Shown here piece by piece: positions 1 through 9,490 of a stretch of DNA of 50,349 bases. The notes beneath the pieces were generated by a model. It was not told the DNA's origin and made no database searches. It worked only from the letters and a program-made list of their open reading frames with translations. Every line of letters begins with the position of its first letter. Position 1 is the stretch's first letter. The position numbers and the translations under genes were made by a program. The stretch is from Marivivens sp. (lineage in GTDB: Bacteria > Pseudomonadota > Alphaproteobacteria > Rhodobacterales > Rhodobacteraceae): assembly GCA_017643845.1 (NCBI GenBank), contig JAEPMR010000016.1, forward strand, positions 1-50,349, in the 5' to 3' direction.

Positions 1-153
1 GTGCGGCTGCTTCTGGAACTGTTCATTCTATTCGGTGGCGCGGCAGCGTTTTATCTGGCTGGAGCAGTGCTGACAGCTGGCGTGATGGCTGCGCTACTCG
101 TGCTGCATTACGGGCTGTCCGTGGATCGGATCATTTGGCTCTTGCAGCGGTAA
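1..153 (+). CDS. YrdB-like (DUF2568) membrane protein, C-terminal part
   Basis: The first 153 bases read as 50 codons ending in TAA, beginning inside or at the start of a gene cut by the window edge. The peptide starts with a VRLLLEL segment, followed by two hydrophobic stretches and a short basic end. The LRLLLEL motif and the closing hydrophobic segment resemble the second half of YrdB/DUF2568 small membrane proteins, which are about 110 residues long. The GTG at base 1 could be an internal valine, so the true start is probably upstream. The function of this family is unknown. The assignment rests on a short hydrophobic match and is tentative. Confidence 0.5.
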   Translation: MRLLLELFILFGGAAAFYLAGAVLTAGVMAALLVLHYGLSVDRIIWLLQR

Positions 154-206
154 GAGGCGACCGGACGGGGCAGACGCTTGCGGTCTTGATCCGCGCCAAA
201 GAAGAA

Positions 207-228
207 GGGCCGCACGAGGCGGCCCTTT
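207..228. terminator. Bidirectional hairpin terminator
   Basis: A perfect 7-bp stem GGGCCGC/GCGGCCC (207-213 and 219-225) with a 5-base loop lies between the convergent ends of the YrdB-like gene and ppaC. TTT follows on the plus strand, and a TTCTTCTTT run follows on the minus strand, so it can serve both genes. Confidence 0.7.
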
Positions 229-245
229 CGAGGTAATTGCCTGAA

Positions 246-1163
246 TTAAACCGCGAGGTTCGGGATGATCTGCTTTTTGCGGCTCATGATGCCGGGCAGG
301 ACCACGGTATCGCCGGACACGCTGGCACCAAAGCTTTTTTCAGCGACGGTTTTTACCAGATCGTTGGGGACGAGCAGGGTGGCTTCTTCCTTGAGGATGT
401 CCACCACGAAGAGGAGCACCTGATCGACGCCATCCTCGGCGGCGACGGCGGGCATGGAGGCCATCAGGCTGTCTTTGCGGTCCATCACGATTTGCGGAGC
501 GGTGGTTTCCAGCACGGAGACGCGGAAATTGGTGCCGCCGACTTCGTAGGCTTTCGAATCCATGCGGATCAGTTCGGCGTCGGAGAAGGCCGAGACATCG
601 GATTTCGCGGTGAACATTTCGGCTGCGTAATCGGCAATGTTGATGCCGAGATCGGCGGCGAGGCTTTCGGCCAGCGCGCGGTCCGTGTCGGTCGTGGTGG
701 GGGAGCGGAATTCCAGCGTGTCGGACAGGATGCAGGAGAGCATCAGGCCCTTGATCGCGTCGGGCATGGCGGCGGCGTCGTCGCCCATCAGTCCGTGCAT
801 GACGGTGACGGTGCAGGCGAGCGGGCGGATCGTGATGTCGATCGGGCCTTTGGTTTCCAGCCCGCCGACGAGCTTGTGATGGTCGATGATTGCGCGGACA
901 TCAGCGTTGTTGATGTTGGCGGGCAGTTCGGCGGGGTTGTTGGTGTCAACGATGACGCAGGGCTGATCGTCGGCCACGTCCTCGATCACGGCAGGAAGGT
1001 CGAAGCCCCAGCGCTGGGCGACGAAGGTGGCTTCGGTGTTGGGCTGGCCCAGAAGGCGGGCTTCGGCGGCCTCGCCCTTGTGGGAGAGATACCATGCCCA
1101 GATCAGCGGGGCGCCGGTGGAATCGGTGTCGGGGGCTTTGTGGCCGAAAACGAGGGTCGTCAT
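246..1163 (-). CDS. ppaC: Manganese-dependent inorganic pyrophosphatase (family II)
   Basis: The cytoplasmic enzyme hydrolyses pyrophosphate to two phosphates, pulling nucleotide and polymer synthesis forward. The 305 residues match the usual family II length. The DHH-superfamily metal motifs are visible: GHKAPDTDS at about residues 7-15, VDTNNP at about 72, DHHK at about 93, and a SDT motif in the middle. The C-terminal DHHA2 part carries the substrate-binding SRKKQ signature near residue 295. It is a single gene with a hairpin terminator after its stop. No frameshift or missing catalytic residue is seen. Confidence 0.95.
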   Translation of the reverse strand: MTTLVFGHKAPDTDSTGAPLIWAWYLSHKGEAAEARLLGQPNTEATFVAQRWGFDLPAVIEDVADDQPCVIVDTNNPAELPANINNADVRAIIDHHKLVGGLETKGPIDITIRPLACTVTVMHGLMGDDAAAMPDAIKGLMLSCILSDTLEFRSPTTTDTDRALAESLAADLGINIADYAAEMFTAKSDVSAFSDAELIRMDSKAYEVGGTNFRVSVLETTAPQIVMDRKDSLMASMPAVAAEDGVDQVLLFVVDILKEEATLLVPNDLVKTVAEKSFGASVSGDTVVLPGIMSRKKQIIPNLAV

Positions 1164-1275
1164 GGGGTATCCTTAACGGGTGCGATGGAAATCGGACGCC
1201 TTATAGAAAGGCGGGCGGCGGTTGTCACCCTGCCGCGCACGCAAAGCGGGGTTGCGCGACGATATGGCCGCGCGG

Positions 1276-1608
1276 TTACGCCCGCCGCACCAGATGCCAG
1301 CCCAAGGCCATCAGCCACTGGCCGAGCCGGATGCGCAGGCCGGTGCGGGGCGCAGGCACTGCGCGGCGCTGGAAGCGGGGATCGGCGGCAAGCGCCACGA
1401 GTGCCGCGCGGCGAAGCTCGGGCGGGGCGGGCATGACGGGGATGATTGCCGCATGCGGACCATGCGGGGCGGCGGCGGGATCGGGGATCAGCACCAACGC
1501 CGCAGGCGCGCCACGGCGGGGCGGGGGCGGGCGGTCATGGTGGCGGTCGTCGCCGGGGGCGGGTGCGGGGCCGATACGGTGATCGACCACAAAAATCGGG
1601 GGATACAT
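1276..1608 (-). CDS. Proline-rich small protein of unknown function
   Basis: I do not recognise this 110-codon frame. It begins with an MYPPIFVVDHRIG segment, continues through a proline/alanine/histidine-rich middle, and ends in a basic amphipathic stretch (LRIRLGQWLMALGW). The chosen ATG has an AGGA about 8 bases upstream. The same frame stays open for 29 more codons upstream without a start codon, and that extension also looks protein-like. A stronger ribosome-binding site and ATG at 1699 lie in a different frame, so the annotated start could be wrong or the 5' end could be frameshifted. It is convergent with nothing and stands alone between ppaC and groES. Confidence 0.45.
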   Translation of the reverse strand: MYPPIFVVDHRIGPAPAPGDDRHHDRPPPPRRGAPAALVLIPDPAAAPHGPHAAIIPVMPAPPELRRAALVALAADPRFQRRAVPAPRTGLRIRLGQWLMALGWHLVRRA

Positions 1609-1666
1609 CGGATTGTCCTGAAAACGGGGGGGCGCGAGGCCAGAAAAGGGCGCGGGCTTGGTGAAA

Positions 1667-1699
1667 TCACCAGGCGGTAAAGAGATATCCTTGGGTCAT
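1667..1699 (-). other. Ten-codon ORF with strong ribosome-binding site upstream of the proline-rich gene
   Basis: AAGGAGG lies 5 bases before an ATG at 1699. The frame reads MTQGYLFTAW and stops at a TGA (1669-1667). The spacing is ideal for translation, yet the product is only ten residues. It is either a leader peptide for the gene at 1276-1608 or the true N-terminus of that gene separated by a frameshift, since the long frame is open across the same stretch in the +1 register. Confidence 0.3.
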
Positions 1700-1827
1700 C
1701 GCGGCCTCCTTGCCCCGTCAGGGCATTTGATGGGGTGCTGATAACAACCGATGCGGGTGTCTCAAAGAAGTATTTCGCGGCGAGAAAAAACCATCACGGC
1801 GGCGTGACTTTTTTGCCCTGAGTCTGC

Positions 1828-1857
1828 TTGACAGGGGGCGGTGACCTCCTTACCTAT
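1828..1857 (+). promoter_or_regulatory. Sigma-70-type promoter of groES-groEL
   Basis: TTGACA at 1828-1833 is a perfect -35 box. TACCTA(T) begins 17 bases later at 1851 as a -10 box. Transcription would start about 1863-1865, at the edge of the CIRCE operator, so a bound HrcA would block initiation. Confidence 0.7.
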
Positions 1858-1863
1858 CCGCCG

Positions 1864-1890
1864 TTAGCACTCGCAGGGAGTGAGTGATAA
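1864..1890 (+). promoter_or_regulatory. CIRCE operator (HrcA-binding inverted repeat)
   Basis: TTAGCACTC at 1864-1872, nine bases, then GAGTGATAA at 1882-1890. The consensus is TTAGCACTC-N9-GAGTGCTAA, so the right arm differs at one position. Its place between the promoter and groES is the classic arrangement for HrcA repression of the chaperonin operon in alphaproteobacteria. Confidence 0.93.
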
Positions 1891-1945
1891 CACCTCCGCC
1901 GAGCGGAGGATTGAGGAAACAACAGATAGCTGAGGAGCTACGAAT

Positions 1946-2233
1946 ATGGCTTTTAAACCGCTGCACGACCGCGTTCTGGTCCGCCGTGTGGAAAGCGACG
2001 AGAAAACCGCTGGCGGCCTGATCATCCCCGACAGCGCCAAGGAAAAGCCTGCTGAGGGCGAAATCGTTGCTTGCGGCGAAGGTGCCCGCAAGGACAGCGG
2101 CGAGCTGATCGCGATGGCCGTCAAGGCTGGCGACAAGGTGCTGTTTGGCAAGTGGTCCGGCACTGAAGTCACCGTCGACGGTGAAGAACTGCTCATCATG
2201 AAGGAAAGCGACATCCTCGGGATCATCTCCTGA
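1946..2233 (+). CDS. groES: Co-chaperonin GroES (Hsp10)
   Basis: This is the 95-residue cap subunit that forms a heptameric lid on GroEL and closes the folding chamber in the cytoplasm. The sequence opens with [15 protein letters not shown], has the mobile-loop region [16 protein letters not shown] at about residues 20-35, and ends with the [10 protein letters not shown] signature. Length and motifs are standard. It is the first gene of the groES-groEL operon, preceded by a GAGGAG ribosome-binding site, with groEL 51 bases downstream. Regulation by HrcA is indicated by the upstream CIRCE element. Confidence 0.98.
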   Translation: MAFKPLHDRVLVRRVESDEKTAGGLIIPDSAKEKPAEGEIVACGEGARKDSGELIAMAVKAGDKVLFGKWSGTEVTVDGEELLIMKESDILGIIS

Positions 2234-2263
2234 GCGACGGCTTCCACCTGAACATTCAACTGA

Positions 2264-3925
<1,662 letters not shown>

Positions 3926-3953
3926 TCACGCCGTTCCTTGCGGAACAGATTGA

Positions 3954-3978
3954 GGGTCGCCTTCGGGCGGCCCTTTTT
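3954..3978 (+). terminator. Rho-independent terminator of groESL
   Basis: An 8-bp stem GGGTCGCC/GGCGGCCC closes on the stable TTCG tetraloop (3962-3965) and is followed by five T. It starts 29 bases after the groEL stop codon. Confidence 0.92.
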
Positions 3979-4131
3979 CGTTAGGGGGGGATGCTTGGTG
4001 TTCAGGGTCTCGAGATTTCATATTGTCATTTCATATTCTTGAAGTTTTCACTTTTTATGACTAGATAAAGCTTAGTAAAGGGATGGTAGAGCCGTCCGTT
4101 CATTGGCGAGCCTAGGCTCGCCTTTGAATTT

Positions 4132-4932
4132 TCAGAGGCGCTCGTGAAATACGTCGTAATCCCCCCGAACGCACTTTTCTCCAAAGCAAAACAGTAGCTT
4201 ACCTAGCAGGACTTCGATCGTGCGTTGATCTGTCTTTGGCCTTTGGCCCGTTTTGTGCAGATAGTGATTGCCTATCGGTCTCGCGGTCAAATCAGCAATC
4301 TGAAGTCCTGTCGAGTTACTTTTCTTGTCCATAAGCTCAAGGCGGAAATTCGAAAAATTATGTGCAGGAACTTGACCTAACAATGAGCCCTGGACTGACA
4401 CCTGCTTGTAAGCTTTGCTGAGCGCGGCATCGTCGTCGCGCCCTCGGCTCTCAAAGACGATGTGAAGATCCTTTGATAATTCAATGGGGTCATAGACCTT
4501 GAGATAACTTTCGATTTGCCGAAATCCCCTCGAAAGCCCGATATGATATGGATCGAAAGATTTATGGCGATCTGGCACTGCCAATTTGTCGATCACAACA
4601 CAGAAGCATTGAAATTGGGCTGACCTCATCAATTCAGTGAGTTCATCCATGAATTCACCGCGGCGTTTGCCGTTGAGGTGCATATATTTTGATTTGACGG
4701 CAGGGTCCTTGATCTTGTCCGGTTTTCGAAGATCACGTTCGTGCAGCACTATGTTGTCGCAGCCCCAGTATTTAAATTTCAACCTGTTGAAGCGTGGAAC
4801 CAGTTCGTGCAAGTAGTGATCTTTTTCGAACAAGCAATAATTTAGGCAAAGTAGCGGAAATTCGGGCGTTGCTTTCCAGTTGGCGTCACCACTTTCGTCC
4901 ACATAAACGATATACTTGCTAAAATCTGCCAT
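4132..4932 (-). CDS. DUF3800 domain protein
   Basis: This 266-residue cytoplasmic protein carries the hallmark of DUF3800: YVDESGD at about residues 10-16, LHERDLRK at about 64-71, and the C-terminal LQIADLTARPIG motif. The acidic residues in YVDESGD and the late D in QIADL suggest an RNase H-like fold. Members are often found near phage and defence genes, but no activity can be read from the sequence. The gene and its flanks are clearly AT-richer than groEL and the pxp cluster, with different codon choice. That supports horizontal acquisition into the groEL-pxpA gap. No integrase, repeat or partner gene is visible beside it. Confidence 0.85.
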   Translation of the reverse strand: MADFSKYIVYVDESGDANWKATPEFPLLCLNYCLFEKDHYLHELVPRFNRLKFKYWGCDNIVLHERDLRKPDKIKDPAVKSKYMHLNGKRRGEFMDELTELMRSAQFQCFCVVIDKLAVPDRHKSFDPYHIGLSRGFRQIESYLKVYDPIELSKDLHIVFESRGRDDDAALSKAYKQVSVQGSLLGQVPAHNFSNFRLELMDKKSNSTGLQIADLTARPIGNHYLHKTGQRPKTDQRTIEVLLGKLLFCFGEKCVRGDYDVFHERL

Positions 4933-5058
4933 GCTTTAAAACCTAAGTTTTGTTTTGGGCGTTTGGCAAAGATTTTTGGCAGTCCGTTTCAAAGTTTTCC
5001 GATTGCCAAATTGCCGCCGTGTGGGGGCGCGGCAGCGATGCGCGCTGGTCGCGCGCGC

Positions 5059-5832
5059 CTAGAGCGGCGTGCCTTCGAATTTTGCCAGCGTGATGCCTGC
5101 GGTCTCCAGTGCGGCGCGGGTTTCGCGGGCGATGTCGATGGCTTCGGGGGTGTCGCCGTGCAGGCAGATCGTGTCGATCCGCGTGGGGATGCGCTTGCCG
5201 CTTTCGGCTATGATCGCGCCTTCCTTCACCATGGCGACGATCCGCGCGGCGGCTTTTTGTGCGTCATGGATCACCGCGCCGGGGAGGGCGCGGTCCACCA
5301 GTGTTGCGTCGTCGTTATAGGCGCGGTCGGCGAAGATCTCGCAGGCGGTGTTGCAGCCGAGCGTCTGCGCCGCCTGTTGCTGGGCGGTGCCGGCGAGGAC
5401 CATGATGGAGATCTCGGGCGCGACGGAGAGCGCGGCGCGGTAGCAGGTTTCGGCCATGTCCTGATCTTCGGCGGCCATGTTCGCCAGAGCGCCGTGCAGT
5501 TTGAGGTGGCGCAGATCTACGCCAAGCGCACGGGCCATGCCCTGTGCCGCGCCGAGCTGGTAGCGGACGAGGTTGGCGAGCGTGTCCTTGGGCAGCTTGA
5601 TCCGCTGGCGACCGAAGCCTTGCAGATCGTTGAAGCCCGGATGCGCGCCGATGCCGACGCCGTTCTCCCCCGCCAGCCGCATGGTGGTGGCCATCACATC
5701 CGGATCGCCCGCGTGAAAGCCGCAGGCGATATTGGCGGAGGTGACGATTTTCAGCAGTGCGGCGTCATTGCCCATCACCCAGGGGCCGAAGCTTTCGCCC
5801 ATGTCGGCATTGAGATCGACGGTGCGGGTCAT
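5059..5832 (-). CDS. pxpA: 5-oxoprolinase subunit PxpA (LamB/YcsF family)
   Basis: PxpA, with PxpB and PxpC, performs the ATP-dependent opening of 5-oxoproline (pyroglutamate) to L-glutamate in the cytoplasm. The 257 residues begin with the signature DLNADMGESFG and continue with IACGFHAGDP, GAHPGF and the closing ICLHGDTPEA motif, all typical of the family. The ATG overlaps the stop of pxpC by four bases, so the subunits are translationally coupled. It is the last gene of the minus-strand block that starts with the LysR gene. Confidence 0.96.
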   Translation of the reverse strand: MTRTVDLNADMGESFGPWVMGNDAALLKIVTSANIACGFHAGDPDVMATTMRLAGENGVGIGAHPGFNDLQGFGRQRIKLPKDTLANLVRYQLGAAQGMARALGVDLRHLKLHGALANMAAEDQDMAETCYRAALSVAPEISIMVLAGTAQQQAAQTLGCNTACEIFADRAYNDDATLVDRALPGAVIHDAQKAAARIVAMVKEGAIIAESGKRIPTRIDTICLHGDTPEAIDIARETRAALETAGITLAKFEGTPL

Positions 5833-6854
5833 GGGGTGTTCCTTTCGAGATCGTCGCCAGCGGTCACGCCGCTGATCAGTTGGTAGGCGAGCAGGTCGCT
5901 GATGCTATGGGGATCACGGATCAGGGGGCGGAGCAAGCGGGGCAGCTTGGCGCGGGCCTCTGCCGCGCGGGCTTCGATGGTGCAGGCCTCTTCGAGCGTG
6001 ATGAAGGAAAAGCGCAGCATATCGCCCGCGCGGGCTTGGGCGACGCGGGGCAGGTCGACGGGCAGGACGGAGCCGATACGCGGGTAGCCGCCGGTTGTCT
6101 GGCATTCGGAGAGCAGGACGAAGGGTGTGCCATCGCCGGTGATTTGCACATCGCCGGGGACGATGACCTCGGACAGCACCGACAGGCCGCCGTCGATGTG
6201 GAAGCCTGCACCGTCAGAGAGGAGCGGCACGCCCATACGGTTGCCGCGTGTGTCGCGGGTGAAGGTGGTGGATGTGAAGCGGTCACGCTCGGCGGGGCTG
6301 AAGAGATCGGTCTGCAAGCTGGGGACAAGCCGCACCGCCCCGCCGGAGAAGCGCGGCGCGGGCGTGAAGGTCATGCCGGTGCGGGTGCCGGTATCCGCAC
6401 CAAGGGGGAGGCGGTCGCCTGCCGCGAGCGGCGCGCCGATGCCTGCGGCGAGATGCGTGGCACGGGCACCGAGCACGGGCGGCGTGGCGATGCCGCCACC
6501 TATGTGCAGGTAGCCGTAGCTGCCGCTTTCGGCCGCGCCGATGCTGAGACGCGCCCCTGCGGGGAGGAGATGGCTGGCGTGCCACGCAAGCCGCGTGCCG
6601 TCGATGCTGGCGCGCATGGGGGCGCCGGTGAGGGCGATGCGGCAATCGGCGGTGGCCTCGAACGTGCCGCCCATGCCCGCCAGTTCAAGGCAGGCGGTGT
6701 CTTCGGGCTGGCCCAGTAGGGCTGCGCCTTCGGCCAATGCCAGACGGTCCGCCGCGCCGCCGTGCGAGAGGCCATAGGCAAGGAAACCGCTGCGCCCGAG
6801 ATCCTGCACCGTGACGCCGGGGCCGGCTTGGTGGATGATCAGTTCGGCGCTCAT
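5829..6854 (-). CDS. pxpC: 5-oxoprolinase subunit PxpC (KipA-like carboxyltransferase domain)
   Basis: This 341-residue protein has the biotin-dependent carboxyltransferase-like fold of KipA/PxpC. Visible markers are GPGVTVQDLGRSGFLAYGLS near the N-terminus, SHGGAADRLAL, and the later ECQTTGGYPRIGSVL motif. With PxpB it forms the part thought to activate or cleave 5-oxoproline. It overlaps pxpB upstream and pxpA downstream by four bases each (ATGA-type junctions), indicating stoichiometric expression. No motif is missing. Confidence 0.95.
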   Translation of the reverse strand: MSAELIIHQAGPGVTVQDLGRSGFLAYGLSHGGAADRLALAEGAALLGQPEDTACLELAGMGGTFEATADCRIALTGAPMRASIDGTRLAWHASHLLPAGARLSIGAAESGSYGYLHIGGGIATPPVLGARATHLAAGIGAPLAAGDRLPLGADTGTRTGMTFTPAPRFSGGAVRLVPSLQTDLFSPAERDRFTSTTFTRDTRGNRMGVPLLSDGAGFHIDGGLSVLSEVIVPGDVQITGDGTPFVLLSECQTTGGYPRIGSVLPVDLPRVAQARAGDMLRFSFITLEEACTIEARAAEARAKLPRLLRPLIRDPHSISDLLAYQLISGVTAGDDLERNTP

Positions 6855-7612
6855 CGGATCGGCTCCGCTGTGGCGCCGCCGTCCGGGCCGGTTGCGGCGA
6901 GGCGGTCGAGGGTGTCGCCGGTGACTTGTTCGAACAGCACCTCGTCACCGGGACGGAGGACGAAAGGCGCATCGCTTTCGGGCCGGAACAGGCGGAAGCC
7001 GGTTTGCCCGATGTGACGCCAGCCGGTGGGGGTGGAGACAGAGAACAGCACCAATTGCCGGATTGCCACTGTCAGAGCGCCAACGGGGACGCGTGGGGTC
7101 AGTGCGGTCTGGCGGGGGATGTCCCACGCGGGGGGCAACTCGCCAAGATAGGGCTGACCGGCGGCAAAGCCGATGGTCTGCACGCGGACGCGGGTGGTGG
7201 AGAGGGTTTCAATCGCGGCCTCCGGCGTGACGCCAGCCGCTGCGGCAGCCTCGGCCAGCTGTGGTGCGCGGTCAGTGCCGTAGACGGTGGGCACCCGCCA
7301 GAGGCGGCGGCCGGTGGGCAGGGCGGCGGCGAACCAGTCCTGCGTGGCGAGGAGATCGGCAAGAAGCGCCTGCACCTCGGCATGGGGTTTCCACAACGGA
7401 TCGAAACGGAGATAGGCGGAGGTGAGAGAGGTGGAGGTTTCTTCCACGCCTGCCCAGCCTGCCGCATCGAGCGCGGCGCGGAACGCCAGTGCCGCGCGGT
7501 TGGCAGGCTCGCTCAGGCGGTCTGCGAAGCTCACCAGAAAGCCGTCATATCCGGCAGTGCGAATGCGCGGCCAGCCGGTATCCGGCGCGGGGGAGGCGGG
7601 GTGGTGTTCCAT
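6851..7612 (-). CDS. pxpB: 5-oxoprolinase subunit PxpB (KipI-like carboxyltransferase domain)
   Basis: This 253-residue protein matches the KipI/PxpB subunit. It has an N-terminal domain around YDGFLVSF and a C-terminal cyclophilin-like half with VRVQTIGFAAGQPYLGELP, a PRVPVGALTVA segment and the GWRHIGQTGFRLF motif. In Bacillus the homologue was first studied as a kinase inhibitor, but the conserved role is 5-oxoprolinase with PxpA and PxpC. The gene starts 26 bases after dctM, so the TRAP carrier and the enzyme look co-transcribed. The N-terminal 20 residues are less conserved; a later start is possible but no better ribosome-binding site is seen. Confidence 0.93.
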   Translation of the reverse strand: MEHHPASPAPDTGWPRIRTAGYDGFLVSFADRLSEPANRAALAFRAALDAAGWAGVEETSTSLTSAYLRFDPLWKPHAEVQALLADLLATQDWFAAALPTGRRLWRVPTVYGTDRAPQLAEAAAAAGVTPEAAIETLSTTRVRVQTIGFAAGQPYLGELPPAWDIPRQTALTPRVPVGALTVAIRQLVLFSVSTPTGWRHIGQTGFRLFRPESDAPFVLRPGDEVLFEQVTGDTLDRLAATGPDGGATAEPIR

Positions 7613-7638
7613 TGGCGCTATGATGTCTGTCGTGGCGG

Positions 7639-8922
7639 CTATTGCAAGGCGTCGGGGAGCATCAATGCGATTTGCGGGAAGGCGATGAGTGCGGCGACCA
7701 TCGCGAGCATCGCCAGCACATAGGGGATGGTGCCCAGCATGACCTCGCTCATCCGGCCCGATTTGCGCGCGCCCTGAACCACATAGAGATTGAGGCCTAC
7801 GGGCGGGGTGATCAGGGCCATTTCGATCAGCACGATCATCAGGATGCCAAACCAGATGGGATCATAGCCCTGTTCGATCACCAGCGGCACGATGATGGGG
7901 ATGGTGACGACCATCAGCGACAGGGTTTCGATAAAGAAACCCAGCACGATGTAGATGCACACCACGACGAGGATTGTCATTAGCGGCGTCAGGCCCAGCC
8001 CGCCAAGGAACCCCTGAAGTTCGCGGCCCAGCCCGGCGGAGGCGAGGGTGAAATTCAGGAAAGACGCGCCGATGACGACAAGCATAATCATGGAGGTGAT
8101 CTTGACCGTTCCGAGGATGCTGTCTGCGAACATCTTCCAGCTTACGCCACCGAAAAGTGCGGCGATCACAATCGCACCTGCGACGCCGACGGCGGCGGCT
8201 TCGGTCGGGGTGGCCCAGCCTTTGTAGATGGTGCCGATGATTACGGTGAACAGGAGGATGATCGGGATCAACTGCAAGAGGGCGCGCAGCATTTCAGGCA
8301 AGGGAAACACCCGCCGTTCGCCGCCAAGCTGCGGGCGCGCCATACAGATCAGCATGGTGATCAGCATGAACCCGAAAGCGAGAAGCAATCCGGGCACAAG
8401 GCCTGCGAGAAACAGTCGCGGGATCGAGGTCTGGGTGAGGAAGCCGTAGACGATCAGGTTGATTGACGGCGGGATCATGATGCCGAGCGTTCCGCCAGCG
8501 GCGATGGCGCCGGAAAAAAGTTTGGGGTCGTAGCCCAGTTTTTCGGCCTGAGGCATGGCGACAGTGGCGACAGTCGCAGCAGTGGCGACCGAGGAGCCGG
8601 ACGTGGCGGAGAACATTGTCGCGGTGGCGACATTGGCGTGCACCAGCCCGCCGGGAAGCCAGCTGACCCAGCGATCAAGTGCCGCATAGGTGCGGGTGGC
8701 GATGCCCGACCGGACAAGGATTTCCCCCAACAGCACGAAGAAGGGAATCGCGATCAGTGTGGCGTTGTTGGAGGTGGACCAGACCTGATTGCCCAGTCCG
8801 CGGATTAGCGGGAATGGGCTGAAGAAAGTGTCGATGCCGAAGCCCAGAAGGAAGAGCACGATGCCCACGGGGATCGACAGTGTCAGTAGCCCGAGGAGCC
8901 CGATAGCGGTATAGGCGATCAT
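7639..8922 (-). CDS. dctM: TRAP transporter large permease subunit (DctM)
   Basis: This 427-residue integral membrane protein has about a dozen hydrophobic segments and is the ion-coupled translocation subunit of a tripartite ATP-independent periplasmic transporter. Family markers include the N-terminal IPFFVLLGEILVRSGIATR region, ATSGSSVATAATV, the GTLGIMIPPSINLIVYG loop and the C-terminal ALITPPVGLNLYVVQG motif. It overlaps dctQ by four bases. Its position between dctPQ and pxpBCA suggests that it imports the 5-oxoprolinase substrate or a precursor. Confidence 0.95.
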   Translation of the reverse strand: MIAYTAIGLLGLLTLSIPVGIVLFLLGFGIDTFFSPFPLIRGLGNQVWSTSNNATLIAIPFFVLLGEILVRSGIATRTYAALDRWVSWLPGGLVHANVATATMFSATSGSSVATAATVATVAMPQAEKLGYDPKLFSGAIAAGGTLGIMIPPSINLIVYGFLTQTSIPRLFLAGLVPGLLLAFGFMLITMLICMARPQLGGERRVFPLPEMLRALLQLIPIILLFTVIIGTIYKGWATPTEAAAVGVAGAIVIAALFGGVSWKMFADSILGTVKITSMIMLVVIGASFLNFTLASAGLGRELQGFLGGLGLTPLMTILVVVCIYIVLGFFIETLSLMVVTIPIIVPLVIEQGYDPIWFGILMIVLIEMALITPPVGLNLYVVQGARKSGRMSEVMLGTIPYVLAMLAMVAALIAFPQIALMLPDALQ

Positions 8923-9467
8923 GACAGGCTCTCCTCTTCGCCAAATGCGCCGATGGCGGCTTCGGATCTACTGAATTCGCCGCGCAGCACCATGATGAGG
9001 GCGGCGGCGAAGGTGAGCCAGGCCACAATCGCGAACCAGACCCAGCCTGCGAACCACGGCACTTGCACCAGTGCCAGCGGGGTTTCCAGCGGCGTGTTGG
9101 CGCGGGAGTTATTGTCCAGCGAACGGGCGAGGACCGGCCAGCAGCGCAGGGCGATCAGGGAGATCGTGCCCGAGAGCACGACCATCGAAAACAGATCGAA
9201 CAGTGCCCTGCCGCGCGGACCGGTGCGGCTGCGCAGGATGTCGATGCGGACGTGGCCCAGTTCGAGAAGTGTGAAGGCCATCCCCCAGGAGGTGGCGATG
9301 GCCATCACATAGCCGCTGATTTCATCCGTTCCGCCCAGCGATGACCCTGTTTGCCGCAGCACGATATCGAGGAGGACCAGAGCGGCACAGCCCAGAAGCA
9401 TAATCCCGATGAGGATCGCAACTATGTGGTTGATGCGGTGCAGCGCTGAGAGTGTATCGTGGGGCAT
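8919..9467 (-). CDS. dctQ: TRAP transporter small permease subunit (DctQ)
   Basis: This 182-residue inner-membrane protein has four predicted transmembrane segments at about residues 15-37, 48-70, 90-110 and 135-158. The GTDEISGYVMAIATSWGMAF motif is typical of DctQ, which partners DctM and receives the periplasmic binding protein. It starts 23 bases after the dctP stop and overlaps dctM by four bases. Small TRAP permeases are poorly conserved; the assignment is secure from topology, that motif and gene order. Confidence 0.92.
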   Translation of the reverse strand: MPHDTLSALHRINHIVAILIGIMLLGCAALVLLDIVLRQTGSSLGGTDEISGYVMAIATSWGMAFTLLELGHVRIDILRSRTGPRGRALFDLFSMVVLSGTISLIALRCWPVLARSLDNNSRANTPLETPLALVQVPWFAGWVWFAIVAWLTFAAALIMVLRGEFSRSEAAIGAFGEEESLS

Positions 9468-9490
9468 TCGGGGCCTCGCTGGAATGCGGA

